Shown here: positions 20,615-30,868 of the stretch, in pieces
How the letters are laid out: each line of letters begins with the position of its first letter
Numbering within the stretch: the first letter of the stretch is position 1
From: Tetragnatha versicolor
Taxonomy: Eukaryota > Arthropoda > Arachnida > Araneae > Tetragnathidae
DNA: 64,000 nt
Assembly (NCBI GenBank): GCA_024610705.1
Contig: JANDEH010000011.1
Coordinates: 682,001-746,000, forward strand
Reading direction: 5' to 3'
Translations under genes and position numbers: made by a program
Notes under the pieces: model-generated
Told to the model about the DNA's origin: nothing
The model's database searches: none
What the model saw: the letters and a program-made list of their open reading frames with translations, nothing else

Positions 20615-23600
20615 TAGTCCAGTAACTTGGTGTCAAAAATAGGGTGTTTCAGGAAAAAAATACAGAAGTTTTTTTCTCAACGGTTTTATATGTTTTCGAG
20701 GGTGCTGAATCCGAATCTGAACTTTGCATACAAAATTTCGAATGGCATTTTGGTGAAAATTCGAAAAAACCCTGAAATTTCACCTCATTTTTTGGTTTTT
20801 TGTTTGTAGAACGGAAAGTATGGGTTTCTCATGAAAATGTTAAATACAAAAAATAAAGATGATAAAACAAGCTACAAAATTGTCGATTACAACTTTTTTG
20901 TCAGACTAATAGTTCGGCCGCTAGAGCGCGTTGAAAATAGGGCAAAATTTGCGCCTGCGGGTAAAAATCCAGAAAATCGAACTTTCATCTAAAAAATAAA
21001 ATATTTTTTTAAATAAGGTACTTTAAAAACTAGTTTTATAATGTTTCACATAAAACAAACCATCTATTTAGTCTATTAATTAGTATTTAAATGCATTTTC
21101 CTCAGCAATTTTCCTTAAGACCGCAGTTTCAATTGAAGACAATAGTGTAATGATAAGTAAGTCACTTGTTGAAGAAAACGTACAGAAATATTTTTCTCAA
21201 CTGTTTTATGTGTTTTCGAGGGTGCTGAATCCAAATCTGAACTTTGCATACAAAATTTCGAATGGCATTTTGGTGAAAATTCGAAAAAACGCTAAAATTT
21301 CACCCCATTTTTTGGTTTTTTGCTTGTAGAACGGAAAGTATGGGTTTCTCGTAAAAATGTTAAAAGTAAAAAATAAAGATGATAAAACAAGCCATAAAAT
21401 TGCCATTTACAATTATTTTTTCCAACTAATAGTTTGGTCACTAGAGCGCGTTGAAAAAAGGGCAAAATTCGCCCTGGTGGTGGAAAAATCCAGAAAATGA
21501 CCCTTATATTCCTAAAAAAGTCATATTTCGATTTAGATAACTAAGAAAAACTACATTTATTATTTCTTTCATGATATAATCCTACTATTTATCTCAAATA
21601 TTATTTATTCAATGAATGTTCTTTAGGAATTCCCTCCCAAAAACGCAGGTTTTTTAGGCAAAGAAAAATCCAGTTGTTATTTCCTTTTTTGTCCTAGGCA
21701 CCGATTCCCAATGAAAACTTTTGTTAAGCGTTATAGGTTTATTTTTTATCTACTACACTCAATGCTTTTTATATTATTCTCTCCTGCTCACAAACTTATA
21801 AAATCTATGAATAATTTTTCTTCCTGGAAAACTATTATTTTCTGTTGTAGATTATAAAAACTCCTGGCATGATTATTAGTAATGATACCAAAATTTCACA
21901 ATAGTTTCTTGACACGTGCAATCAGGGCCGCATTTAGGCACGTGCAACATGTGCTAAAGCACAGGGCGGCAAAATTTTGGGGGGGCGGCAGATTACAACA
22001 ATTCAAAATGCTACTTTTGAAAAAATGTACCACACAGTTTTCACTACGGGTGGATTCTAGTATCTAGGGTTGAGTCGTTCCCAGCATCCAACGGCCACAT
22101 CCCCCCAAAATATCTGAACGATGGCTTTTGTTTCCCGGAATGGAAAAGATCAGATGGCATGGTCATCTTCGTTCTATCCCGATATTGACAGTTTGTTACC
22201 CTTCATTTCAGGGAAAGGAGCTTTTTTTGTTAAAATGGATGGGCTTGCTCGAGTGGATCGGCGTATAGGAAAAAGGTCGTCGAGAAAAAAAATATTTTCT
22301 ATTCCTAATTAAATAGGATTAAATACTGATTTCACCCATTTGGGTCCAAGAGGGGGCACTCTGGACAGTGCCCCCTCTTGGACCCAAAATTGTTCTCAAA
22401 GTGAGTTAAAACCCTACTTTTACCAGTCAAATTTCAAAAAATTTTTCTTGGGGAGGAACCTCATACCCCCCTGCGGTTCCACCATGGAATATTGCGTGAC
22501 ACTTTTGAGAAAATCCTCAAAATTTTGTGTCAAAAGATAAAAGTGATGGACCCAAAAAGGTTCTCAAAATTAGTTAAATCCTTGCTTTTAAAGGTCGAAT
22601 TTTAAAATTTCTTCTGAGGGAGGACCCCCATACCCCCCAGCGGTACCATAAGGGGATCTTACATGATACTTTTAAAAAAATCCCCAACATTTTGATATTT
22701 TTAGTCAAAAGGTAAAGACCCCCACCTTTAAGCAGTAGACTTTAAAAGAAACAAGGGGGCACTTTCTTGAAACTGGGAATGAAATAGAGGGGACGGCAAT
22801 AAATCGATATATGCAAAGGGTGGCAAAAAACTTAAATACGGGCCTGCGTGCAATTATAATACTTATTTATCAGTTTCTACACCCAGGAACGTGAATCCAA
22901 TTGATTTGTTAGGGATGAAATTAAGCATAACTTGGTTATATTATAAAATTCCATGTTCACAGAAAATTATCCTAGTATATTCTTTTAAGTGATGAACATA
23001 ACGGTTTGCTCCATTCGGGAATGGAGTTATATCATGTAAGAAATTATAAATGTAGTTTTTCTTAGTTATCTAAATCGAAATATGACTTTTTTTAGGAATA
23101 AGGGTCATTTTCTGGATTTTTCCACCGCCCGCCAGGGTGAATTTTGCCCTTTTTTCAACGCGCTCTAGTCGCTAAACTATTAGTCGTACAAAATAATTGT
23201 GAATGACAATTTTATAGCTTGTTTTATCATCTTTATTTTTTACTTTTAACATTTTCACGAGAAACCCATACTTTCCGTTCTACAAGCAAAAAACCAAAAA
23301 ATGGGGTGAAATTTTAGCGTTTTTTCGAATTTTCACCAAAATGCCATTCGAAATTTTGTATGCAAAGTTCAGATTTGGATTCAGTACCCTCGAAAACATA
23401 TAAAACCGTTGAGAAAAATATTTCTGTACGCTTTCTTCAACAAGTGACTTACTTATCATTACACTATTGTCTTCTATTGAAACTGAGGTCTTAAGGAAAA
23501 TTGCTGAGGAAAATGCATTTAAATACTAATTAATAGACTAAATAGATGGTTTATTTCATGTGAAACATTATAAAACTAGTTTTTAAAGTACCTTATTTAA

Positions 23601-23983
23601 AAAATACTTTATTTTTTAGATGAAAGTTCGATTTTCTAGATTTTTACCCGCAGGCGCAAATTTTGCCCTATTTTCAACGCGCTCTAGCGGCCGAACTATT
23701 AGTCTGACAAAAAAGTTGTAATTGACAATTTTGTAGCTTGTTTTATCATCTTTATTTTTTGTATTTAACATTTTCATGAGAAACCCATACTTTCCGTTCT
23801 ACAAACAAAAAATTAAAAAATGAGGTGAAATTTCATGGTTTTTTCGAATTTTCACCAAAATGCCATTCGAAATTTTGTATGCAAAGTTCAGATTCGGATT
23901 CAGCACCCTCGAAAACATATAAAACCGTTGAGAAAAAAACTTCTGTATTTTTTTCCTGAAAAAACTACCAAGTTACTGGACTA
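20615..23983. mobile_element. 3.4-kb foldback element inside ORF2
   Basis: The ends are TAGTCCAGTAACTTGG and its exact inverse, flanked by GCA on both sides (20612-20614 and 23984-23986), giving a 3-bp target duplication. The arms, of about 870 bp each (20630-21500 and 23090-23960), are strongly similar inverted copies. Each arm contains two tandem modules of about 525 bp beginning with the phrase CTCAACGGTTTTATATG (left arm at about 20677 and 21197), each with GAGGGTGCTGAATCC and CTAGAGCGCGTTGAAAA. No transposase frame is present. A hAT copy lies in the centre. A related phrase (GTGCTGAATCC) occurs in the foldback at 52719-54786. Confidence 0.88.
21923..22846. mobile_element. hAT element, non-autonomous, nested in the foldback
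   Basis: It begins CAGGGCCGCATTTAGGCACG and ends TTAAATACGGGCCTG, imperfect inverted ends of the hAT type. It is flanked by a perfect 8-bp target duplication CGTGCAAT (21915-21922 and 22847-22854), the hAT signature. It is 924 bp with no transposase. It contains a perfect 22-bp inverted repeat with a 6-base loop (22339-22388) and repeated GGAACC/GGACCC-type text. This is the youngest layer of the nest here. Confidence 0.93.
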
Positions 23984-25571
23984 GCAATGGTTTTTAAGTT
24001 GATAGAGGACAGTTTTTTCAAAGATTTTAGCAAGGGAGTTTAGTAAGCTTATGGGTCTAAAGTTTGAAGGGGATTTGTGGTTTTGGTCAGGCTTGGGAAT
24101 CATGATTACAGTGGCAAGTTTCCATTTGTCCGGGAAGTAATTTAGCTTGTAGCAAGAGTTTATTATTTTTGTGATATTAGTTATGACGTTAGGAGGTATA
24201 TTTTTAAGCATTTTATTGTTAATGTTATCTGGTCCAGGGGATTTTTTGGGATTGAGGTTTTTGATTATCTCTTTGATGGTGAGAGGAGCTATTATGGGAG
24301 GTTGTGGGCGGAGCTTAGAGGAGGAAAATTCTTTTAGCGTATCAGCGACAAGCTTGTCGTTGGAAGGGTTTTTGAGTTGCGAATTGATTGTAAAAGTATT
24401 TTCAAGAGTTTTTCCGAAGAGATTGGCTTTGTCAAGATCGGTAAACACCACCCCAGCTGGAGAAAGAAGGGGAGGGATAGGCTGAAATTTGCGCGTTAGC
24501 TTTTTGTTGATTTTAAAGAGGGAATTATCTTCAGGGGTTAAGGTGAGGAGGAAGTCATTCCAGTCGTTATTTCTTTGCTCTTGCATAAGCCTCTGGATCT
24601 CTCTTTGTATACGGTTTATTTGACATTTTAAATTGGGATCGAGGGAGGTTTGCCAGCGTTTTCTAAGTTGATTTTTTAATTTAATTTTGTTTAATATATG
24701 AGAAGGAACATTTTTCTGGAATGCAAGTTTGGGTTTTATGATACTAGAGGAATTTACGGCTTGGTTAAATAGGTATTCGAGATTAGCTATATTCATATCA
24801 ATATCAAGCGTATTATTTATTGTGGGATTTCCGGGTACTTTTTGATGGAGGATTTCATGAAAATGTTTCCAATTGGTTATTTTAAAATGAGAGAGCTCAG
24901 GAGGGATGAAGTTTGGATTGTGAATTTTAAACACCACTGGATTGTGGTCACTATTGAGTTCAGCGATACTATTAACATAGGAGTGAGTAATGCCAGAGGC
25001 CAGTGCAAGATCAAGGGTGGAGGTTGTAGTTGGGGTTACACGGGTAGGAGTTAGAGGGGCAATTATGTCGTAAAAATAGGTTTGGGCGAAATCGAAGAGG
25101 ATATCACCGTCTTTATTGTTGGGAGAGTAGGGGTTCCATGTGGGGTGTTTAGCATTAAAATCACCGCAGAGAAAGAATATTGGATTTATATGAGTAATTT
25201 TGAAAAGTTCAGCGGGACAGAGTTTATTTTGGGGTTTTTTATAGATTGAAGCAATTGAAATGGAATGACCTCCACCAGCCTTAAGAGCGATGATAGTATT
25301 TTCGAACGATTTCGTGTCGAGTTGGAGCAAATGGTGATCAAGTTGATTTTTGATACAGATCGCCGTCCCACCTCCTCGATGGGACAAACGATCCGTACGG
25401 TAAATAATATAGCCAGGGATGGAAAAAGTTTGAGAAGGTCTAAGGTGGGTTTCTTGGATACATATAATGTCTGGTTTGTGAATGAGGGTAAAGTTACGGA
25501 GATTAAGAATTTTGCCTTGCACACCATTTGCATTCATGCTAATTATATTGATACAATTAAGAATATTGTTC

Positions 25572-27311
25572 CTAAACATTAAGCGCGTCGACGACATCTG
25601 CGAGTGCCTTAAGGGCTAAAATGTAAGAGGGGTGTTTAGAAGGGATTTTCTTAAGTTTAAGGGCGAACTTCCTTACCGTTTGAAGTTTTAGCTCCAAGTG
25701 ACTGTCTTCGAGGTCAGTGTGCGTAGTTTGCATAGGCTCCTCCTCCGCTTCGTCGGACGAGATTTCGGGAGTAGATTGAAGAACATGTCCATAGAAGGTA
25801 TTGCTTTTTGTGGGGGCTTGTTTTTCTCTCTGTCGTTTTCTTTCAGTCCAGAAGTTATTTTCTGGAGGAGGGACTTTATCATAATTTCCCGGATACTTCA
25901 CGCATCCAGTGAAACTGGCAGGGTGGTCACCACCGCAGTTAGCGCATTTGGCTGGAGATTTGCGATCTTTTGTGCAGTCCTGGGTGAGGTGAGGTTTCGC
26001 GCATTTCACGCAAAACGGGTCTCTCGTGCACAGCCTGCTGGAGTGTCCCCAGCGTTGACAACGATAGCATTGCTGGTGACCCCAGCGTTTTCTTGAACCT
26101 TCGACCTTTATTTTGAGGTGTCCAATAGCTTCAAGATTGTAGATCTTCTTGCCAGCTTCCGTACGTGGTACAACCACTTGGTAAAGTGGCATGGAGGGTC
26201 TGTGGCCATCATCGTCCTTCTTGCCCAACATCTGGTATACTTCTATCGGGACGATGCCTTGAGCTTCGAGATAGGTGGAAATTTCTTCTATAGGGTAGCT
26301 GTACCCTAGTCCTCTAAGAACTACACGAATGTTTCTGTCTTCGGGTAGTGAAAAGGTGTGACATTTGGCGTTCATAACCGTGAGGTGGCTGCGTAGTTTT
26401 CGGTAGTCATTAGGAGTTTCGGGAAGTATCTTTAAATCTTGACCCTTCATTTCGCCCTTGATAGGGTATCCCATGAGTTCTTCCAGTTTCTTTAAAGCAG
26501 TGCGGGGGTCGGTGATGTTTGCCCAGTATATAGGAGGGGGAGGACGGGGCTTTGTCTGTGGTTCTGAGGATTCGTGAGTGATTTCTGTGGTTTCAGTCGT
26601 CTGGGTGGCATGGGGAGCAGTTTTTTCCTGTCGGATGTGTTTACCTTTTTTCTTCCTGGGGTTTTTGCCCTGTGGTTGGCTGGAGTCATCATCTGAGGCA
26701 TCGGGTGGGTCATGTTCGTCAGAGGAAAGGACTGCAAACTTGTTACTAGTTTGAGTAGTATATGAGGTGTTGTTCTCAAGGCGTCTTTTGGTTGATCTGT
26801 TTGAAGTGATGGTTTGAAATTCATTGGGTTTGGTGGCATTCTTCGAGACGAGTTGGTTGTAGAATGCGTTGGCAGAAATAAGAGCAGTGACGTTCTTAGT
26901 GGCGATGTGGGAAATTTCGCTAAGCTCTCCAAGCTTGTTTATTGGAATGTTGGTTGGCATCTTTCCGGCAGCAAAAAGGTCACTTGCGATATAATGATAA
27001 TCGCTTATGTTCTTTACGTACTTTCTGGCTTGGATTATATTTTTGCAGGAGTCTACTTGCCTAGCAACATCGCGCATGTTATTCCACTGTAGGAAGTTAA
27101 TAGTTTCCTTCTCGGCAGGGTTGTATATTTCAGGTTTGGCTGAGGTGTTGAGGGCAGGGTTGAGGGGTGGATATTCAAGAAGATCAGGGGTCTGTTGGTT
27201 CCGGGTGGGGTTTTCCACGTTGGACTGATCCATATTATTCTCCGATTCATTGTTTTCAGCTTCTTCCATGATCAGAGTAGAGATGGGTTGCAGCGCATGA
27301 GCTATACACAA
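25572..27311 (-). CDS. LINE ORF1 gag-like protein, up to 579 aa
   Basis: The RNA-binding partner of the LINE ORF2 protein. The first Met is at 27311; a second Met (MEEAENNESENN) 14 codons on may be the true start. The N-terminal 270 residues are Asn/Glu/Pro-rich and probably unstructured, with a basic cluster (GKNPRKKKGKHIRQEK). A PRE_C2HC-type domain follows (about 300-410: LRGLGYSYPIEEISTYLEAQ, later YQVVVPRTEAGKKIY). Three zinc knuckles come next: CYRCQRWGHSSRLC, CVKCAKPHLTQDC and CANCGGDHPASFTGC. The C-terminal helix-rich tail ends VVDALNV. The frame is intact, and its stop lies inside the start of ORF2. It differs clearly in sequence from the ORF1 of the adjoining half-LINE, although the domain order is the same. 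Confidence 0.9.
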   Translation of the reverse strand: MCIAHALQPISTLIMEEAENNESENNMDQSNVENPTRNQQTPDLLEYPPLNPALNTSAKPEIYNPAEKETINFLQWNNMRDVARQVDSCKNIIQARKYVKNISDYHYIASDLFAAGKMPTNIPINKLGELSEISHIATKNVTALISANAFYNQLVSKNATKPNEFQTITSNRSTKRRLENNTSYTTQTSNKFAVLSSDEHDPPDASDDDSSQPQGKNPRKKKGKHIRQEKTAPHATQTTETTEITHESSEPQTKPRPPPPIYWANITDPRTALKKLEELMGYPIKGEMKGQDLKILPETPNDYRKLRSHLTVMNAKCHTFSLPEDRNIRVVLRGLGYSYPIEEISTYLEAQGIVPIEVYQMLGKKDDDGHRPSMPLYQVVVPRTEAGKKIYNLEAIGHLKIKVEGSRKRWGHQQCYRCQRWGHSSRLCTRDPFCVKCAKPHLTQDCTKDRKSPAKCANCGGDHPASFTGCVKYPGNYDKVPPPENNFWTERKRQREKQAPTKSNTFYGHVLQSTPEISSDEAEEEPMQTTHTDLEDSHLELKLQTVRKFALKLKKIPSKHPSYILALKALADVVDALNV

Positions 27312-27506
27312 CCTAGATCAAAATACAACGTCTTCACTTAAACAAATCAATCCTTGGCTTTGGATACTTCCAAAAGAAGAGCGGCCTCGTCAATAGCGCA
27401 AAATGAGACTCTTCGAGAGAGCTCTACCTAGTATATTTTTTGACGCGGAGGAGTTATATACGATACCTCAACCAACCATGAAACTCTTTACACGTGTCTG
27501 GTGTCT

Positions 27507-27978
27507 GATCATTTCCTTATTTTATACATAATTAGGAAGATTTATTTCAGATCCCTTCAAATGGAATAACCTCGTTCAGTTCATTTTTAATAAGAGTCAT
27601 CAATACAGTTCCCTAACAAATAGGTTTCCATACATGTAGTCCTCAAAATTTTTCGCAGGGATAGATTATTTCCAAAATATTTGTTTAGAAAAATATCTAT
27701 ATTACAAGGGAATTTTGAATTTCAATTGAAATAGAAGTAATGCATTCAAAGATATATTTATAGGGATTTTATTAAAAATATAAAAACGATAAAGTTTAAA
27801 CAAAACACTCGAAGGTAGTGTTTTAACCAACTTTTCCAAATTAAAATTAAGTTGAAACAGTTGATACAGGGTAATCGAATTTAATTGATAAAAATCATTT
27901 AAAAATGTATTTAAATGTGTGTATTGTGAAAAAATTTATATGTATTTTGAAAGAAAAAAATACTTATTTACTAGTTAA
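27507..27978. other. AT-rich flank of the disrupted locus
   Basis: This is the sequence beyond the right-hand LINE target duplication. On the minus strand it should be the upstream intron or exon of the candidate gene at 17415-17766, but no convincing exon was found. Confidence 0.4.
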
Positions 27979-28083
27979 AAATGTCGGTTCGATTCCCGCC
28001 TAGCCCTGGGTGAACTTAATCTCTTTTGTTTCAGTAAGAATTCTGTTTGTGTCGGTCTTACTTGACGAAGGTTTATAAGCGGA
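27979..28083 (+). mobile_element. Possible 5'-truncated SINE fragment
   Basis: A consensus RNA polymerase III B box (GGTTCGATTCC) followed by CGCCTAGCCCTGGGTG resembles the 3' half of a tRNA head, and a short body follows. No A box is present. The fragment ends exactly where the Helitron at 28084 begins, so the Helitron may have landed in it. It differs from the SINE at 7669. Confidence 0.4.
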
Positions 28084-29359
28084 CTAGCTGATTTGCCCGG
28101 CCTTGCACGGGTAGAGTGTATTGATTCCTTTTTTAAAATTCTCCCAAGTTATATGTCCGATTTTTTGCATCACCAATAGCCCCGGTATCCCTAGTACTTT
28201 TTCCATATCCCGGTGTTCCCGATAATTTTCATATCCGGGTGTTCCCGATACCTTTTCATATCCCGGTGTTCCCGGTACCTATTCATGTCCCTGTGTTCCC
28301 TGTACCTTTTCATGTCCCGGTGTTCCCGGTACCTTTTCATGACCCGGTGTTCCCGGTACCTTTTCATGACCCGGTGTCCCCGGTACCTTTTCATGTCCCG
28401 GTATTCCCGGTACATTTTCATGTCCCGGAACCTTTACATACCACGGTTCCCGATAATTTTCATATCCAGGTGTTTCCAATAATTTTCAACCCGGTATTCC
28501 CGGTTACTTTTCACCATCCCAGTTCCAACTGTAATATCTCATTCCATCCCGATTTTTTGCCTATTAAACATTTATCCTTTCTATGTGATAAAAACAATCT
28601 AATTGAAATCATCTCAGTCATTTGAAATCTAGTGTTTAAAGTCTCAAACAGAATTTTCATGAAGCATTCCCGCAGCCCTTTCAAAATTCCTCAAAAATTC
28701 AATTTCAAAATAAAATAAATTTCAAAAATCCATCGATAAAAAGTTATCAAGTAAAAAACTATTAAAATCTTGCCTTCTTCTTAAAATAACCAACTTCTTT
28801 AAAAGCTACTTAAAAAATAAAGACAGATTGCTAGTTTTAATAAAAAAATCTAGTGATTATAGTCTAGTAAACCATGTTCTGTGAAACACTGAAATTTTAG
28901 CTCTGTTTTCATGGAAACTTTTCAATTTTTGATCCATAAATTTAAGAAAATTAAAATATTAAAGAAAGTAATTAATTATTTTAATATATGTTGTTATTAC
29001 TGTTATAATATTTAAATACAGATATTCACTGTTTTTCTTCTTAAATTTCGTTGTAATTTATAAATTGTTTTCAAATTATATTTTATCAAGTGAGGCAAGA
29101 CGTCGCCTTAAGATAGAGAAGTAAACCCTACATTTTATGCATTTCAACAATGTATAATGTTATTTCAATGGGTAAAACGGAGTCAAAAAAGCGCCAAAAA
29201 ACAGGGAAGGAGTCGTTCGATTTTAAAATCGTTTCTTAGTGCGCGTCTAATGGCTGAAAGGAAGGTCTCTGTCAAATTTCAAGCCTATCGGTCCGGCAGT
29301 TTGGGAGATTTCGTGATGAGTGTTATGAATGAATGGTATTTGGATTATATATATATAGA
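28084..29359 (-). mobile_element. Helitron family H2, copy a, non-autonomous, 1276 bp
   Basis: Read on the minus strand it starts TCTATATATATATAATCC after an A and ends CCCGTGCAAGGCCGGG, AAATCAG and CTAG before a T. This matches Helitron rules: A/T target, 5' TC, 3' hairpin then CTRR. It shares long blocks with copies b and c: ACTCATCACGAAATCTCC, GGCTTGAAATTTGACAGAGA, TTAGACGCGCACTAAGAAA. No helicase gene is present. It carries the 27-bp minisatellite near its 3' end. Confidence 0.9.
28198..28505. repeat. 27-bp minisatellite inside the Helitron
   Basis: About 11 units of 27 bp (for example TGTTCCCGG at 28321 and 28348) with core CCGGTGTTCCCGGTACC and CTTTTCATG. The core is rich in short palindromes (CCGG, GGTACC). 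Because 27 is a multiple of three, both strands show short repetitive frames (GHEKVPGTP on the minus strand); these are not genes. The same minisatellite occurs in Helitron copies b and c with different copy numbers. Confidence 0.9.
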
Positions 29360-29697
29360 TTCTTGAGATCAAGAATACAAACTGGAAAATACATATACCC
29401 AACAATCCAATCCAAACTAGTTAATATAGTAAATATAATGGTTTATATTCATGTTAAACACAGTTAAAGCAGAGTTTTTATTGTAGCATATTTCACCGCA
29501 TACGCTTTTTTGAGATGCGGGTTCGATTTTCTGGATTCTACGTAAATTCAACCTAATTGAACGTGCGTGTTAGGGGTTTTATTCAAGGTATTTTTCTGCT
29601 CAAGGTGTCTTTCCTACTGAATTGATGCTGCTCTTCAACTTAGTCACTGACTTTTTTTCACATACCTCAAATAGTTTTTAAAATAAAATTATAACTC
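29360..29697. other. Spacer, nothing recognised
   Basis: AT-rich with no gene or repeat ends seen. Confidence 0.45.
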
Positions 29698-29700
29698 TTA

Positions 29701-29899
29701 GGCTAAGCGCTCACTAGAGACTTTTGTCTCGGTGACAGAGACAAAACTATCACCCTGGCTTTTGCAAGAAGCTAGAGCGCGCGCACAGGCGACGAGACAC
29801 TTGGCCCATTGCCAAGAATTTAACCATTGAAATACATAGCTCTCGAGTTACCTAGTGTTATAGTCGCCGGCAACAGAAGTCTCTAGTGCGCGCTTAGCC
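29701..29899. mobile_element. PIF/Harbinger-type MITE, 199 bp
   Basis: TTA lies on both sides (29698-29700 and 29900-29902). The inverted ends GGCTAAGCGC(T/G)CACTAGAGACTT are about 23 bp long with one or two mismatches. A 3-bp TTA target and short GC-rich interior with GTCTC repeats fit a PIF/Harbinger MITE. Confidence 0.82.
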
Positions 29900-29939
29900 T
29901 TAAGGTTTCCGCTAGAGGGCGTTGAAAGTTGTCTCATCG

Positions 29940-30115
29940 GATAGGACATGGTTACTTTACTATACCTGGACCCCACTTTCATGACCATATCTGTACCTGT
30001 AGGGGTTCAAAAGTTAAAGGGTTTGGACCACTTTTCGTGGGACACCCTGTATATCCTGTATATGTAGGGATTTAAAAGTTAAAGGGGTTGTACCACTTTT
30101 CCTGGGGACCTGTAT
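29940..30115. mobile_element. Decayed mariner-type end, partly duplicated
   Basis: The phrase GGACCACTTTTCGTGGGACACCCTGTAT is a typical right terminus of CAGGGTGTCCCAC-type mariner elements. A second, diverged copy of the last 60 bp (AAAAGTTAAAGGGGTTGTACC) follows at about 30062-30115. No matching left end was found. Confidence 0.5.
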
Positions 30116-30419
30116 CTTCAAGCCATCAATAAAAAATTACTTTAGTCATCAATTTTCGAGTTCATCGAGCTCAGAGCCCCCATGTGGGTGTGCAAGACGT
30201 AAATAGAGGAAATGAATAAAAAATATAACATTTGAGACAAATCAAATTTAGCTAATACAAAATCACATAAAAAAACAAACGTTGAATTAAAATATTTAAA
30301 ATCTCTCTACTTCCTCGCGACTACTCTCATGGCTCCGTGACACTAGTCCCTAAAGACTAGATTATCCTACTAATGTCCAATCCCAAATTCACTTGAACCC
30401 GATTCAAAATCCTAGATTA

Positions 30420-30868
30420 TCTACAGACAGATCAAGAACGTGTCTGAAAGTACAACATAGGATGTTTTTGCATTCAAAGTTCTATAAAAAATAAAAGGAT
30501 TGAGATCTGACGATTTTTAATATCAAAACTAAAAGAAAATATCTTTCTTGAAAGTTCATGGACTCCTGGAATTGGTCTAATTTTTATTAGACCAATTGGG
30601 ATTAGTAATAACAACAACAACAGAAAATATCAGGTGTTCACGACGTATATCCCATTTAATCATATTATTATTGAAGGGGAAGAAAAATATTAAGTAGTTT
30701 TGTGAGGCACTAACTTTGAGTATCTAAAAACAGTAAATTTATTATATTTAAATTTCAATTCAAAGAGCTGATTTCACGTTAGCATCCGTTTACATTCAAT
30801 ATATGGACCACCAATTCAAATTTCCATTTTTTTTTCGGAATTTTGGCCGAAGGTACAACAGTCTCCTC
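30420..30868. mobile_element. Decayed relative of the 13418-14595 element
   Basis: It matches 14205-14580 in the same orientation: CAAGAACGTGTC, TGTTTTTGCATTCAAAGTTC, GATTGAGATCTGACGATTT, and ends with GAAGGTACAACAGTCTCC. A stretch of about 80 bp around 30540-30630 is extra relative to the other copy. The left end is missing. Confidence 0.7.

Larger units (their letters stand above)
19511..25597 (-). pseudogene. LINE ORF2: apurinic endonuclease plus reverse transcriptase, split by a transposon
   Basis: The protein cuts the target DNA and copies the LINE RNA into it. It starts MSSTRLMFRNN at 25597, overlapping the end of ORF1 by 26 bases in another frame, which suggests translation re-initiation. 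The endonuclease spans about residues 15-240: NANGV, IQETH, CGDFNAKHP and SDHNPV hold the usual Asn, Glu, Asp/Asn and Asp/His residues. The reverse transcriptase begins with KKSPGPD and FRPISLL, and the frame stops at 23981 where a foldback element is inserted (20615-23983). It resumes at about 20614: NEQFGFREKHATTH, LDIARAFDKVWH, GTPQGALLSPILYN, FADDTA, then a C-terminal region ending ERYHPP. There is no RNase H domain. Removing the insert and one 3-bp duplication would leave the frame continuous, so the split appears to be the only lesion. Confidence 0.88.
17767..27493 (-). mobile_element. LINE plus half-LINE dimer in one 13-bp target duplication
   Basis: GTGTCTGGTGTCT is present at 17754-17766 and 27494-27506 and nowhere in between at the internal junction. 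On the minus strand the order is: 5' leader, ORF1, ORF2, 3' UTR ending ATCAAGCAAGCAAG (19107), then directly a second unit with a short leader, its own ORF1 and a 3' UTR ending ATCAAGCAAGCA. The two 3' UTRs are clearly related (compare 17767-17935 with 19107-19260: shared GTATCAGCGGCCA, GCGGCCGCTCCAAC-like and CCGAGGCAACTGG text). A single flanking duplication implies one integration event for the pair. The clade is Jockey-like, judged from the FADD motif, the apurinic endonuclease and the absence of RNase H. Confidence 0.8.

Noticed and set aside
28191..28625. Repetitive frames (for example GHEKVPGTP repeats) as a secreted or structural protein
   Set aside because: They are translations of the 27-bp minisatellite in a Helitron, open on both strands because the unit length is a multiple of three.
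29505..29530. Pol III B box (GGGTTCGATTTT) as a SINE or tRNA
   Set aside because: It deviates from the consensus at the end and no A box, body or tail was found nearby.
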